In this document: positions 25,717 to 34,715 of the stretch, in pieces
Layout: each line of letters opens with the position of its first letter
Position numbering within the stretch: position 1 is the first letter of the stretch
From: Hyphococcus sp.
GTDB lineage: Bacteria; Pseudomonadota; Alphaproteobacteria; Caulobacterales; Parvularculaceae
DNA length: 34,715 bases
Assembly: GCA_021776315.1 (NCBI GenBank)
Contig: JAJFGD010000005.1
Coordinates: 1 to 34,715 of the forward strand
Direction: 5' to 3'
Program-made: the position numbers and the translations under genes
The notes under the pieces: model-generated
Databases searched by the model: none
What the model was told of the DNA's origin: nothing
Seen by the model: the letters and a program-made list of their open reading frames with translations, nothing else

Positions 25717-25917
25717 ATGATTATTACCATCAATGGAGAAAATATGACTGTGCCAGCCTCGATCAGCGTTGCTGGGCTGCTAGATCAGTTAGAGCTAGAG
25801 CCGAAAAAGATCGCGGTTGAGCGTAATTTGGAGATTGTGCCGAAGTCGCTTTATGGCGATACGGCCTTGAGTGAAGGCGACCGGATCGAAATTGTTCAAT
25901 TTGTGGGTGGAGGATGA
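25717..25917 (+). CDS. thiS: Sulfur carrier protein ThiS
   Basis: ThiS is a ubiquitin-like protein that carries sulfur as a C-terminal thiocarboxylate for thiazole synthesis. The 66 residues have the beta-grasp pattern: MIITINGE as the first strand, TVPASISVAGLLDQLEL, KKIAVERNLEIVPKS and the end DRIEIVQFVGGG. The diglycine needed for adenylation is at the very C-terminus (Gly64-66). An internal ATG at 25744 has a better GGAG site but would remove the first strand, so 25717 is kept. thiG follows after 3 bases. No THI-box riboswitch is visible in the 95-base leader. Confidence 0.95.
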   Translation: MIITINGENMTVPASISVAGLLDQLELEPKKIAVERNLEIVPKSLYGDTALSEGDRIEIVQFVGGG

Positions 25918-25920
25918 GCG

Positions 25921-26691
25921 TTGGGTGATATTCTAGAAGTAGCGGGTCGGAAATTTTCGTCGCGCCTCATCATCGGTACTGGCAAATATGAAACCTACGC
26001 ACAAAATGCTGAAGCCGCTGAAGCGGCAGGTGCGGAGATGGTCACGGTTGCCGTCCGCCGGGTGAATTTGACCGACAAAGACAAACCACTTTTGGTCGAT
26101 TACCTAGACCCACAAAAATATGTCTATCTACCAAACACCGCTGGGTGTTTTACGGCGGAGGATGCAATTCGAACATTGCGTCTTGCGCGCGAGGCCGGTG
26201 GCTGGGAATTGGTGAAACTTGAAGTGCTCGCCGATCAAAAAACGCTCTACCCAGAAATGGAGGAGACGTTACGAGCGGCAAAGCTGCTCATCAAAGAGGG
26301 CTTTGACGTGATGGTCTATTGTTCTGATGACCCGGTTTACGCGCGCAAGCTTGAAGATGCTGGTTGTTGCGCAATCATGCCTTTGGGGTCGCTCATCGGT
26401 TCAGGTCTTGGCGTGATGAACCCTGTGAATATTCGCCTTATCGTAGAGCAGTCATCCGTACCCGTTATTGTTGATGCAGGCGTCGGTACAGCGTCAGATG
26501 CAACGGCCGCGATGGAGCTCGGCTGTGATGGCGTCTTGATGAACACTGCCATTGCAGAAGCAAAGGATCCAATATTGATGGCGTCTGCCATGAAGCACGC
26601 TGTTATTGCGGGCTTTGAGGCCTATCGCGCTGGCCGGATGCCAAAGAAAAGATATGCGGATCCGTCCTCACCTTTGGCAGGTTTGATTTAG
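25921..26691 (+). CDS. thiG: Thiazole synthase ThiG
   Basis: ThiG condenses 1-deoxyxylulose 5-phosphate, iminoglycine (from ThiO) and ThiS-thiocarboxylate to thiazole phosphate. The 256-residue TIM barrel shows [10 protein letters not shown] near the N-terminus, [16 protein letters not shown], the Schiff-base Lys99 in [32 protein letters not shown] and VLMNTAIA. It begins with TTG, supported by GGAGG in the end of thiS at good spacing and by the family N-terminus. It forms a two-gene operon with thiS; thiC and thiE are not in the window. Confidence 0.96.
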   Translation: MGDILEVAGRKFSSRLIIGTGKYETYAQNAEAAEAAGAEMVTVAVRRVNLTDKDKPLLVDYLDPQKYVYLPNTAGCFTAEDAIRTLRLAREAGGWELVKLEVLADQKTLYPEMEETLRAAKLLIKEGFDVMVYCSDDPVYARKLEDAGCCAIMPLGSLIGSGLGVMNPVNIRLIVEQSSVPVIVDAGVGTASDATAAMELGCDGVLMNTAIAEAKDPILMASAMKHAVIAGFEAYRAGRMPKKRYADPSSPLAGLI

Positions 26692-26784
26692 GTCAACGCC
26701 TTGCCGGGGTTTTCGCGACAGTTTTTAACATGAAAACCCAACCATTGATTTGCGCGAGAAAACGCACAGAGGCGGGCGAAAATC

Positions 26785-26826
26785 CTTGAATCCGGCCTTG
26801 TAGGCCGCCAATTCCCACCTATCTAT
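26785..26826 (+). promoter_or_regulatory. Candidate clpB control region with a short hairpin
   Basis: CTTGAA (26785-26790) and a second CTTG (26797-26800) precede CCCACCTAT (26814-26822). These resemble sigma-32 elements (CTTGAA...CCCAT), but the first gives too long and the second a slightly short spacer. The inverted repeat CGGCCT-TGT-AGGCCG (26793-26807) lies between them. A heat-shock promoter is expected for clpB; this match is weak. Confidence 0.3.
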
Positions 26827-26890
26827 TATTCAACAGCGGCGTTGCCATTTTGGGACGCTATTAACCTTTTGACGCTCAACTGAGGTCACT

Positions 26891-29545
26891 ATGCAATTAG
26901 AAAACTATACCGACCGCGCACGCGGTTTAATCCAGGCCGCGCAAACCATTGCGCTGCGGGAAAATCACCAACAATTCACGCCTGAACATATCCTAAAAGC
27001 GCTTCTTGACGATCAAGAAGGGCTGGCCGCGAACTTAATTCGCGCGGCCGGTGGCAAGCCCGAGATTGCGCTGCAATTAACTGACGAGGCGCTTGGAAAA
27101 CTGCCCCAGGTCGAAGGCGGTGGTGGCCAGATTTATATGGCGGCCCCGACCGCGCGGGTGCTCGCAACCGCTGAGGAAATAGGTAAAAAAGCGGGCGACA
27201 AATTCGTCACCGCTGAACGCTTGCTCACTGCGCTTGCCGTTGAAACGCAAGCGGGGGCGTCGAAGATTTTGAAAGAAGCGGGCATAACAGCCGTAAAGCT
27301 CAACGAAGCCATCAATGATCTGCGCAAGGGACGCACGGCAGATAGTGCGTCGGCAGAGCAGTCCTATGATGCATTAAAGCGCTATGCGCGCGACCTTACC
27401 CAAGCAGCCCGTGACGGTAAGCTAGACCCAGTGATTGGCAGAGACGAAGAGATCCGACGGACAATGCAGGTTATCTCTCGTCGAACAAAGAATAACCCTG
27501 TCCTCATTGGTGAACCGGGCGTTGGTAAAACAGCCATTGCTGAAGGTCTTGCTTTGCGTATCGTCAATGGAGACGTGCCTGAAAGTCTCAAAGACAAAAG
27601 CCTCTTAGCGCTCGATATGGGTTCCCTGATTGCTGGCGCGAAATATCGCGGCGAGTTTGAGGAGCGTCTGAAAGCGGTCTTGCAAGAAGTCACCAGCGCC
27701 GATGGGCAAATCGTTTTGTTCATTGATGAAATGCACACGCTGATTGGGGCCGGTAAATCCGACGGTGCGATGGATGCATCGAATTTGCTAAAACCAGCCT
27801 TGGCACGAGGAGAGCTACATTGTGTCGGCGCGACGACGTTGGACGAATATCGAAAGCATGTTGAGAAAGACGCGGCCTTAGCCCGTCGTTTCCAATCCGT
27901 GTTTGTGGATGAACCGACCGTTGAGGATACGGTATCGATTTTACGTGGTTTAAAAGAGAAATATGAATTGCACCATGGCGTGCGGATTTCCGATAGCGCC
28001 ATTGTTGCCGCGGCAATGTTATCCAATCGTTATATCACCGACCGCTTCTTGCCCGACAAAGCCATTGATCTGGTGGATGAAGCCGCATCTCGTTTGCGAA
28101 TGGAAGTCGATTCTAAGCCCGAAGAACTCGACGAGTTGGATCGGCGTATTATTCAGATGAAGATTGAACGCGAAGCGCTTAAAAAAGAAGATGACCGAGC
28201 GTCAAAGGATCGATTGGAAGCGCTGGAAAAAGAGCTTTCCGATCTAGAGCAAAAGTCTGCCGAAATCTCTGCGCGATGGCGATCGGAAAAAGACAGCCTT
28301 GCCTCAGCAACCAAAGTCAAAGAATCCCTCGATCAAGCCCGTCAGCAATTAGCGGAGGCGGAACGCAGTGGCGATCTGGCGCGAGCGTCTGAGCTAAAAT
28401 ATGGCGAGATCCCTGCCTTTGAAAAACAATTGGCTGAAGCGGAAACCAAAGGTGCAGATAAGGTCAAAGCGCTTGTCCATGAAGTTGTCGATGATGAAAA
28501 TATTGCCGCCATCGTTTCGCGATGGACGGGTGTTCCTGTTGACAAGATGTTGGAAGGCGAACGGGACAAATTGCTATCCATGGAAGCGAGCATTGGCGAG
28601 CGTGTCATCGGGCAAACAGAAGCGGTGACCGCTGTATCTGCGGCCGTGCGTCGTGCACGGGCAGGGCTAAAAGATCCAAACCGACCGATGGGGTCATTCC
28701 TATTTCTCGGCCCAACTGGGGTCGGTAAGACTGAGCTGACAAAAGCATTGGCGGAGTTTCTCTTTGATGATGAAACGGCCATTGCGCGTATCGACATGTC
28801 TGAGTTTATGGAGAAACACTCCGTTGCTCGATTGATTGGAGCACCTCCCGGATATGTCGGTTATGAAGAAGGCGGTGTGCTGACGGAACGTGTGCGACGG
28901 CGGCCCTATCAAGTTGTGCTTTTTGATGAAATTGAAAAGGCGCATCCCGATGTCTTTAACGTATTGCTACAAGTTCTTGATGACGGACGCCTGACCGACG
29001 GCCAGGGCCATACAGTTGATTTCAAAAACACGCTCATCATCATGACGTCAAATCTCGGTGCCGAGCATCTTGCCGCGCAAGCAGACGGTGAGGATTCAGA
29101 ATCTGTGCGGCCACAAGTTATGGAAGCCGTGCGGGCTAAATTCCGACCCGAATTTTTGAACCGGTTGGACGAGCTTATTTTATTCCACCGCTTATCGCGC
29201 GGGAATATGGACGCAATTGTTGATATTCAGATCATGGGTCTGCAAAAACTCTTAGCAGATCGCAAAATTAAACTTGAACTCGACGACAAGGCGCGGACCT
29301 GGCTTGGTGATACAGGCTATGACCCGGTCTATGGTGCGCGACCGTTACGACGAGTTATACAAAAGAAGCTACAAGATCCGCTTGCAGAGCTATTGCTTGC
29401 GGGCAATATTATCGATGGTGAAACGTTGGTCATTTCCGCGGACGATCAGGGATTGACGATAAACGGCACATCCGTCGGTGGGCGCGAGGTTTATTCGTTT
29501 GGGTCAAAACCCCCACAGCCGCCTGCTGGCACGCTGTTAAACTGA
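26891..29545 (+). CDS. clpB: ATP-dependent chaperone ClpB
   Basis: ClpB is the hexameric AAA+ disaggregase that extracts proteins from aggregates with DnaK. The 884 residues show a double Clp-N domain (1-150), AAA1 with Walker A GEPGVGKT (207-214), [12 protein letters not shown] and [15 protein letters not shown], the ClpB-specific coiled-coil middle domain (about 405-530) and AAA2 with Walker A GPTGVGKT (607-614), [20 protein letters not shown] and sensor-2 GARPLRR. The usual length is about 860; the extra residues are a C-terminal tail ending QPPAGTLLN. The ATG has GAGG upstream. No CIRCE element was seen. A 66-codon gene follows after 14 bases. Confidence 0.97.
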   Translation: MQLENYTDRARGLIQAAQTIALRENHQQFTPEHILKALLDDQEGLAANLIRAAGGKPEIALQLTDEALGKLPQVEGGGGQIYMAAPTARVLATAEEIGKKAGDKFVTAERLLTALAVETQAGASKILKEAGITAVKLNEAINDLRKGRTADSASAEQSYDALKRYARDLTQAARDGKLDPVIGRDEEIRRTMQVISRRTKNNPVLIGEPGVGKTAIAEGLALRIVNGDVPESLKDKSLLALDMGSLIAGAKYRGEFEERLKAVLQEVTSADGQIVLFIDEMHTLIGAGKSDGAMDASNLLKPALARGELHCVGATTLDEYRKHVEKDAALARRFQSVFVDEPTVEDTVSILRGLKEKYELHHGVRISDSAIVAAAMLSNRYITDRFLPDKAIDLVDEAASRLRMEVDSKPEELDELDRRIIQMKIEREALKKEDDRASKDRLEALEKELSDLEQKSAEISARWRSEKDSLASATKVKESLDQARQQLAEAERSGDLARASELKYGEIPAFEKQLAEAETKGADKVKALVHEVVDDENIAAIVSRWTGVPVDKMLEGERDKLLSMEASIGERVIGQTEAVTAVSAAVRRARAGLKDPNRPMGSFLFLGPTGVGKTELTKALAEFLFDDETAIARIDMSEFMEKHSVARLIGAPPGYVGYEEGGVLTERVRRRPYQVVLFDEIEKAHPDVFNVLLQVLDDGRLTDGQGHTVDFKNTLIIMTSNLGAEHLAAQADGEDSESVRPQVMEAVRAKFRPEFLNRLDELILFHRLSRGNMDAIVDIQIMGLQKLLADRKIKLELDDKARTWLGDTGYDPVYGARPLRRVIQKKLQDPLAELLLAGNIIDGETLVISADDQGLTINGTSVGGREVYSFGSKPPQPPAGTLLN

Positions 29546-29559
29546 AAAAGGCGCATCTC

Positions 29560-29760
29560 ATGACCGGCAAGTCTGATTGGAAACCTGACGAAGAAGAAAC
29601 ACTAAAGCTCCTCATTCGCGAGACCATTCTCGCGATGGGGCCGGGCGATGCGACGGCGCTGCCTCATAAGATTAAAGAACGGTTGCGCGGGCGCGCCACT
29701 GGCGATCTTGATGTGGACGGATATATCAAACAGGTTTTGGCAGAGACGAAAAAGGCATAG
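29560..29760 (+). CDS. Small acidic helical protein in the clpB operon
   Basis: The 66-residue protein starts MTGKSDWKPDEEETLKLLIR and ends YIKQVLAETKKA. It is strongly helical and charged, with no signal peptide or TM helix, so it is cytosolic. It begins 14 bases after the clpB stop and AAGG precedes its ATG at acceptable spacing, so co-transcription is likely. I do not recognise a family. The spacing suggests, without proving, a role in the stress response or as a ClpB cofactor. Confidence 0.65.
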   Translation: MTGKSDWKPDEEETLKLLIRETILAMGPGDATALPHKIKERLRGRATGDLDVDGYIKQVLAETKKA

Positions 29761-29774
29761 GTGGCCCGTTTTCG

Positions 29775-30314
29775 TTAGAGTGATTGCTCTATTTCTTGCG
29801 ACCGCATCAACTGTGTCTTGGCTGCTGATAGCAGTGCGCGCGAATAGAGTTTGTGAAATCCCAGCAGTGCGGTGAAGATGAAGCCCAATGACGGCTTTTC
29901 GTTTCTTGTCGCGTCCCCAGGAACAACCGCAGACCCAAAATACAATCGCGTTGGGTTTTGGCTCTGATCTGAAATAGGGGCCGTCATAAACCAAGACCGG
30001 GTCCGCTCTGACATATCGCACATCAATAATTGGTTTTTCGCTCGATCCTCAACGCGCCAGGCAGCAAAGTGATCAATCTGACTATTTGCAACTTGGCGGG
30101 CTTGTTCATCAGTTGATGGCCGTGACGCGAAATGCGCGAGCACGAAACGCTCAAGCTTGAAAAGCCAGGTTCCATAAAATGCTGTGACGAAATCCGGAAA
30201 GCTGACGACGCAGTCAATATCCACGACGTAACAATCCGTATAACACCCGTCTATTTCGGCATAATGCTTTAAGAGTGAGTCTGACGGAGGTTCGGTTTTT
30301 TCAATGCGAAACAT
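29775..30314 (-). CDS. Conserved-looking hypothetical protein
   Basis: The likely protein of 179 residues starts at ATG 30314 (MFRIEKTEPPSDSLL), preceded by AGGA. The same frame stays open to 30398, where another ATG would add 28 basic residues. Features: an acidic N-terminal half with paired Cys (DGCYTDCYVVDIDC), an amphipathic segment FVTAFYGTWLFKLERFVLAH, then DHFAAWRVEDRAKNQLLMCD, a beta-rich RTRSWFMTAP, TRLYFGSAVVP and a C-terminal hydrophobic helix FIFTALLGFHKLYSRALL. The alternating strands and terminal helix could be a START-like or lipocalin-like fold, which is a guess. No signal peptide is evident. It is convergent with the clpB operon and shares its strand with the M23 gene upstream. 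Confidence 0.7.
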   Translation of the reverse strand: MFRIEKTEPPSDSLLKHYAEIDGCYTDCYVVDIDCVVSFPDFVTAFYGTWLFKLERFVLAHFASRPSTDEQARQVANSQIDHFAAWRVEDRAKNQLLMCDMSERTRSWFMTAPISDQSQNPTRLYFGSAVVPGDATRNEKPSLGFIFTALLGFHKLYSRALLSAAKTQLMRSQEIEQSL

Positions 30315-30473
30315 ATTTCCTGCGCTTCTCGCCTCACGCGGGCGAAGATTATTTCTCATTGATATGTAAAACCGCCTGACCGTCTTCCAAAGCGGCATAG
30401 GCGCACACCAGGGAGGCTTGGAAAGGCGTCAGAGCGGGAGAGGTCGCTCGCTAAAGGCACATCGTCGTTTGCC

Positions 30474-32240
30474 TTACAATGCGCTTTTCTCGGCCCCAGC
30501 ACTTGTCGCTAGAAGGTCTGGTCCGTTGCCAGGCAAGTCGCGCATGGCATTGATCATATCGCGGTGCGCTTTGAACCGATCAAGGTCTGCGCCTTTGAGG
30601 TTCTTGCCGGTCGCGGCGATTTTCAAACGCTGCGGATTAACGGCTGTACCATTGAGATGGACTTCATAATGAAGGTGCGGGCCAGTTGATCGGCCAGTGG
30701 TGCCCACATAGCCAATAATATCCCCTTGCGAGACCCGACGTCCGGCGCGCATTCCCCGCGCAAACCCTTTTAGGTGGGCGTAGGCCGTTTGGTACCCATT
30801 CGCGTGGCGTATGCGGACGTAGTTGCCAAAACTGCCGTAACGATTGGCGCGCAGGATAACACCGTCACCTGCAGCCTTAATCGGCGTGCCGCGACGCGCG
30901 GCAAAATCAACACCTTTATGCGCACGGCGATAGCCCAGGATTGGATGTTTGCGTCGGCCAAAGCCTGATGACAATCGTGCACCGTCGATTGGTGTTTTCA
31001 TCAAAAGACGTTTCGCGCTTTGACCTTCAGCATCGTAATAATCTGAACGCCCGCCATCGGCATCTGCGGCGAAACGGTAATACCCTTTTTTACGGGCACC
31101 ACCACGCCAGCTTAGGCGTGCGAAAAGAATGTCGCCGGTTGAAACCAAATCGCCTTGATCATCATATTGGACTTCGAAAATAGCTTCGAATTCATCACCA
31201 CCGCGGATTTCCCGTTGGAAATCGACGTCATATGAGAAAGCGTCAGCCAGGTCTGCAATGATTTGATCCGGCGCCCCTTCCGATTTTGCTGAGAGGTATA
31301 AACTGCCATCAATGCTGCCGGCGACGGCCATGGTTCGTGTGGTCAGGGCGATCGGTGCTTTCTCGGCTTCCAACGCACCAGACGGTCCCCGTTGAATGAT
31401 GATCCGGTTTTCCGGGTCGCTGCGAAATTCCAATCCCAGCAAGCGTGCTTCTGGATCTTCAGTTGACGAAGCGAGTTGAAACAATGTTTGGTTTGGCCAA
31501 CCAAGGGTCAGATTAAACTGTTGTCCAACTTGTAGCCGACGCAAATTATAATGCTTGCCGAACGCATAGGCTGCTTCATTGCGGTCTTGTGCGCCGACGC
31601 CAGCGCGTTTTAACGCATCAACAAAGTTTTCACCGCGTGAAATGCGTACACGCACTTCTGTCAGATCGCGCTCGACGTCTCCCACATATGCAAGGCTAAT
31701 GGGCGCGCGCGCATGTTGGTTTGGATTTATGTCAGCTTCAAAAAATACGGGCGGTGGAGCGTCATTCGTAGATGCCAAGGTGACGCCACCAATACGCATG
31801 GGTCGTGCAGCAATGATCGGAACAGCGGCATTGTGAGCGGGCGCCGCTGGTTTAAGGCGCGGCATCAATCCTACAGATTGCTCGGTTGTTTGAGCGACGG
31901 TAATCGGGTTAACGCGCGGCTCTGGAGCAGTGGAGTCGACGACGGCTGGCGTTGCTTCGACCGGGTTGATGATTGTTGGTACCGGTTGAGATTGTGCCGC
32001 GTCGTCTTGCGCTGTCGTTGCCGATTGAACCGGGATGATAATGCGCGTGGCTGTCTGCTCAATTTTCGGGGCCGGTGCCGGTGCTGACATCATCGAAAAG
32101 GTTAAAAAACCGGCTCCAGCAAACATGACGGCCATGGAGGCGAGGAGCGCTCCCGGGCCCCGGCGTTTTCGTTCGAGGGGGCAATATGCGGTGCCATCTT
32201 GGGTATATGCTGGCTGTGTTTCGACGAATTGCGTAGTCAT
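30474..32240 (-). CDS. M23 family peptidoglycan metallopeptidase (MepM/ShyA-like)
   Basis: This zinc endopeptidase is anchored in the inner membrane and cuts peptide cross-links in the wall. The 588 residues have one TM helix (about 31-53) and a long Pro/Ala/Val linker (54-170). A central domain (about 180-420) begins RVRISRGENFVDALKRAG and LQVGQQFNLTLG, a LysM/OapA-like module, and continues to a regulatory domain with RGGDEFEAIFEVQYDD. The M23 domain (about 425-550) has its zinc ligands intact: His441 and Asp445 in AHKGVDF, and His522/His524 in HLHYE, plus YAHLKG. ATG 32240 is chosen over in-frame TTG 32312, which adds a basic extension. Its divergent neighbour is the YdbH-like gene, so the 220-base gap holds both promoters. 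Confidence 0.92.
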   Translation of the reverse strand: MTTQFVETQPAYTQDGTAYCPLERKRRGPGALLASMAVMFAGAGFLTFSMMSAPAPAPKIEQTATRIIIPVQSATTAQDDAAQSQPVPTIINPVEATPAVVDSTAPEPRVNPITVAQTTEQSVGLMPRLKPAAPAHNAAVPIIAARPMRIGGVTLASTNDAPPPVFFEADINPNQHARAPISLAYVGDVERDLTEVRVRISRGENFVDALKRAGVGAQDRNEAAYAFGKHYNLRRLQVGQQFNLTLGWPNQTLFQLASSTEDPEARLLGLEFRSDPENRIIIQRGPSGALEAEKAPIALTTRTMAVAGSIDGSLYLSAKSEGAPDQIIADLADAFSYDVDFQREIRGGDEFEAIFEVQYDDQGDLVSTGDILFARLSWRGGARKKGYYRFAADADGGRSDYYDAEGQSAKRLLMKTPIDGARLSSGFGRRKHPILGYRRAHKGVDFAARRGTPIKAAGDGVILRANRYGSFGNYVRIRHANGYQTAYAHLKGFARGMRAGRRVSQGDIIGYVGTTGRSTGPHLHYEVHLNGTAVNPQRLKIAATGKNLKGADLDRFKAHRDMINAMRDLPGNGPDLLATSAGAEKSAL

Positions 32241-32461
32241 CGGTCTTTTTGCCACTCTCTCAACCCGCCGGATCCTACGGAAATTACTCAGTTTTTTCTT
32301 GCCTGACGGCAATTTTTGATCCTGCGCCCGCTGTTACATGACATGCCTCGCAAAATCCCGCAATTTTTTGCATGCTACAGACGGGCAACGCTACTGATTA
32401 GACAGAATCGACCTTAATCATTGGCGAATGGTGGCGTTGGATTTTGAGGGATATCGGTAAT

Positions 32462-34715
32462 ATGCGCGCGGCGCGATTATTCGGGATTTTGATTGGGTTG
32501 CTGGCGGTGGTTATTGCCGTCGCCTATCTTTTGCGTATGCCGTTGGCGGGCATTGCTGCGCGGTCTGTGATGGCCGGTGCTGGGATTGAAAACCCGAAGG
32601 CTGAGATTGCAGCGCTTTCAATGGATCGTATCGTTTTGCGCGATGTCGCCATTGGGCCGAATGGCGCCAATGGTATCGACATTCGCGAAATAGAAGCCCG
32701 ATTCAATTGGCGCACCGTGCTGCAAGACCGAACGGTGGAATCAATCAACATCGGACCCGGCACCATCCGTGCAATGGTGTCGCCAGATGGTGTCGTGTCA
32801 TTACCCGGTTTCATATCCAGAAACCGAGATGGTAACAGCAGCACGGTCTTACCATTTTCAATTCTACATGTTTCTGATTTGGAAATCATCATTGATACCC
32901 CCGAAGGGGTGGCCAGCGGTACACTCGATGCGGACTATGACGCGACAACTGGCGGTAATGCAAAAATTCGTATCGCGACAGAACGCGCTGGTATTCCCAC
33001 ACATCTCGTGGAGAATAGCGAATTTTCACTTGAGGCGTCGATTGACGCTGACGATGCCGTTGTGGCGCAAGGCGCGTTTGCGGGAGACGCCGTAACGTCA
33101 TCAGGCATTCTTCGCGATGTTGATATCAGTATTGATGCCAATCTGTTGTCTTGGCGTTCAGCCCTTAGCGATGGATTGTCGGCGCTTTCTGGTCAGACCC
33201 AGATCGACCTTAAATCCGCGACCATGAATTTGGCAGAAGTTCCCGCAACCGCAGTCATCAATAGTGCACAATCAGAGATTCTATTTGGCGGCCCGGTCGC
33301 ATCCCTTCAATTGGCGGGGCAAATCAATCTTCGCACAGCAGGCGGGGAGATTATTGCAGATCTTGGCGGTCGCCCATTGACCATTCAGGCGGATAATGGG
33401 GCTGCGCTTTCGGTCTCTGAAAATGATGTCGACGCTCTGTTCCACCGGACAAATACAGGGGACAAAGCATCCTGGGCATTTGACGTTAGCGGCGGCGGGA
33501 TGGCCGTGCACGGTTCCGTTGATGCAGAAACGACCGACGACGGTTGGTTTGTTTTAGCGCCAGTTCGCCTTGGTGATTACGATGCGGAACGTATTTCATT
33601 TGACGATGCGTCCGCAATCGTCCGCGTGACCACGCGCCCCGAAGGGTTAACCGCGGATATCACAATGACATCTGCCTTGCGCGTTTTGTCTATTGGTCGG
33701 ATGAGTGTGTTTGATGCGCCCGTCGAAACCAATTTTTTGATTGATGCAAACTATGCAAACAAAACCGCATCGATTTCCTTGCCACCAGACCAGTGCCTGA
33801 CCCTTACGAATGCGCGCATAACGATTGACCAACAAGACACCGAAGCGAAATTGAAAGATGCCACTCTTTGTGAGAACAACGCGCCGCTGGCTGTAGTAAA
33901 TTGGTCCGATGCGATGCAAAGCCGTTTTGGTGGCAGCCTTTCGGCCGGTGGTTTGCAATATCGTTTAGGGCGCACAACAATCAATGGGCGTTTGCCACAG
34001 ATTGAATTTTCAGGACTTTACCAACCAGCTTTACATTTAACGAGCATTACCGGCGACATTGCGGGTGGCGCATTGGTGTTCAATAAATTTTTAGTGTTTT
34101 CAAACGCCGATGGATTGTTTGATTTTAAATTAGACCACCAAATGATGAGTGCTACAGCACGGATGGATCGGGTACGGATTGTTCAAAACATGGATACGCC
34201 ATTGGTGGCCCCTGTCCTTGGAAAGGGGACGTTGCAATTATACGATCGGGATGTCGATTTTGACTATGTATTGACTACGCTTCTCGGGGAACGTCTTGGC
34301 ACAGGTGTGGGTGTACATAATGTAACGACGGCGCGCGGGCGTTCGATTTTTACATTTGATCGTCTTGAATATGTTGCCGACGGCATTCAACCCAGTGCCC
34401 TTGCGCCCGTGTTGAAAGGTGTCGTCGGCCAAACGACTGGCGCGACCACTGGTGAAGCTGAGTTTGAATGGGCACCAAATCCTATTGGCCTTTCGTCAAA
34501 AGCGAATTTTCAGTTTGAAGATATCACTTTTGTTGGTCCCACCAGGATCGTGAACCAGACCATCGGCGTCAACGGCCAAATGAAGTTGGCAAGTTTGTGG
34601 CCAGTGAAGACCGATGGTGTGCAGACGATTACAGTGTCCGGTGTTGATTTTGGAGCGCTACAGATTATTGAAGCTGGTGAAATCAGATTTGATATGCCCG
34701 GAGACGAAACCTTGC
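32462..34715 (+). CDS. YdbH-like AsmA-family envelope lipid transport protein (3' end outside window)
   Basis: The frame is open from ATG 32462 to the window end (751 codons). There is one N-terminal TM helix (about 5-24, LFGILIGLLAVVIAVAYLL), then a very long beta-rich periplasmic region with the repeating short strands of AsmA-like bridges (RIVLRDVAIGPNGANGIDIR, VESINIGPGTIRAMV). Near residue 700, NQTIGVNGQMKLASL...PVKTDGVQTITVSG...EAGEIRFDM matches the conserved C-terminal block of YdbH proteins. In E. coli, YdbH works with TamB and YhdP as a groove-like bridge moving phospholipid to the outer membrane. The usual partner YnbE, a small lipoprotein, may lie downstream, outside the window. 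The ATG has GAGGG upstream at longish spacing. Confidence 0.8.
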   Translation, partial: MRAARLFGILIGLLAVVIAVAYLLRMPLAGIAARSVMAGAGIENPKAEIAALSMDRIVLRDVAIGPNGANGIDIREIEARFNWRTVLQDRTVESINIGPGTIRAMVSPDGVVSLPGFISRNRDGNSSTVLPFSILHVSDLEIIIDTPEGVASGTLDADYDATTGGNAKIRIATERAGIPTHLVENSEFSLEASIDADDAVVAQGAFAGDAVTSSGILRDVDISIDANLLSWRSALSDGLSALSGQTQIDLKSATMNLAEVPATAVINSAQSEILFGGPVASLQLAGQINLRTAGGEIIADLGGRPLTIQADNGAALSVSENDVDALFHRTNTGDKASWAFDVSGGGMAVHGSVDAETTDDGWFVLAPVRLGDYDAERISFDDASAIVRVTTRPEGLTADITMTSALRVLSIGRMSVFDAPVETNFLIDANYANKTASISLPPDQCLTLTNARITIDQQDTEAKLKDATLCENNAPLAVVNWSDAMQSRFGGSLSAGGLQYRLGRTTINGRLPQIEFSGLYQPALHLTSITGDIAGGALVFNKFLVFSNADGLFDFKLDHQMMSATARMDRVRIVQNMDTPLVAPVLGKGTLQLYDRDVDFDYVLTTLLGERLGTGVGVHNVTTARGRSIFTFDRLEYVADGIQPSALAPVLKGVVGQTTGATTGEAEFEWAPNPIGLSSKANFQFEDITFVGPTRIVNQTIGVNGQMKLASLWPVKTDGVQTITVSGVDFGALQIIEAGEIRFDMPGDETL

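Noticed and set aside
1-34715. CRISPR arrays, tRNA or rRNA genes, insertion sequences, integrase or att sites
   Set aside because: I looked through the intergenic regions and saw no regularly spaced repeats, tRNA-like cloverleaf sequence, transposase fragments or terminal inverted repeats with target duplications.

Overview
This window is chromosomal DNA of an alphaproteobacterium; the order is not resolvable from sequence alone. Pointers to that class are an NDUFA12-type supernumerary complex I subunit, the run NDUFA12 - MlaD - DUF2155 - (convergent) aat, the operon aroQ-accB-accC-aat, a long B12-dependent ribonucleotide reductase, a GTA-type holin-like protein, an MlaE permease with a fused STAS domain, and intergenic palindromes of the GTCATTCCGG...CCGGAATCCAT kind. 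Nearly all the DNA is coding. I found no rRNA, tRNA, CRISPR array, transposase or integrase, so this reads as core chromosome rather than a genomic island.

Layout. 1-2124 (-) is a CHASE2 receptor with a class III cyclase domain that has lost its metal-binding residues; its 3' end lies outside the window. 2314-5806 (+) is a four-gene Mla-type lipid transport operon: STAS-MlaE permease, MlaF ATPase, MlaD/MCE protein and PqiC-like lipoprotein. 5944-7448 (+) holds a 59-residue membrane protein, a four-helix membrane protein and a lipoprotein. Three palindromic REP-like units follow. 7696-10089 (-) is a two-TM, Ala-rich coiled-coil protein of TipN-like architecture. 10251-12341 (+) carries a voltage-gated cation channel and isovaleryl-CoA dehydrogenase, ending in a strong terminator that overlaps the end of a convergent CPA-type antiporter homologue (12385-13596, -). 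14002-15792 (+) has a holin-like protein and thiO. 15789-20523 (-) has a membrane-anchored pentapeptide-repeat protein and nrdJ.

20938-22590 (+) is the NDUFA12-MlaD2-DUF2155 cluster, meeting the aroQ-accB-accC-aat operon (25621-22542, -) tail to tail. thiS-thiG, clpB and a 66-residue follower are on + to 29760. Then come an unrecognised conserved-looking protein (-), an M23 peptidoglycan hydrolase (-) and, running off the window end, a YdbH-like AsmA-family protein (+).

How the genes work together. Envelope maintenance dominates: a complete MCE transporter, a second stand-alone MCE protein, a YdbH-like lipid conduit, two lipoproteins, an M23 endopeptidase and a probable polarity scaffold. 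The remainder is housekeeping: thiazole synthesis (thiO, thiS, thiG), malonyl-CoA synthesis (accB, accC), shikimate pathway (aroQ), dNTP synthesis (nrdJ), leucine breakdown (ivd), N-degron tagging (aat) and disaggregation (clpB).

I did not find a clear multi-gene novel system. The best leads are single genes: the CHASE2 pseudo-cyclase, a channel with an unusual TLEGWPD filter, an antiporter homologue lacking its ion-binding acidic motifs, a DUF2155 protein split by an acidic insert, and a small membrane-protein gene with a strong promoter-like -10 element and ribosome binding site.
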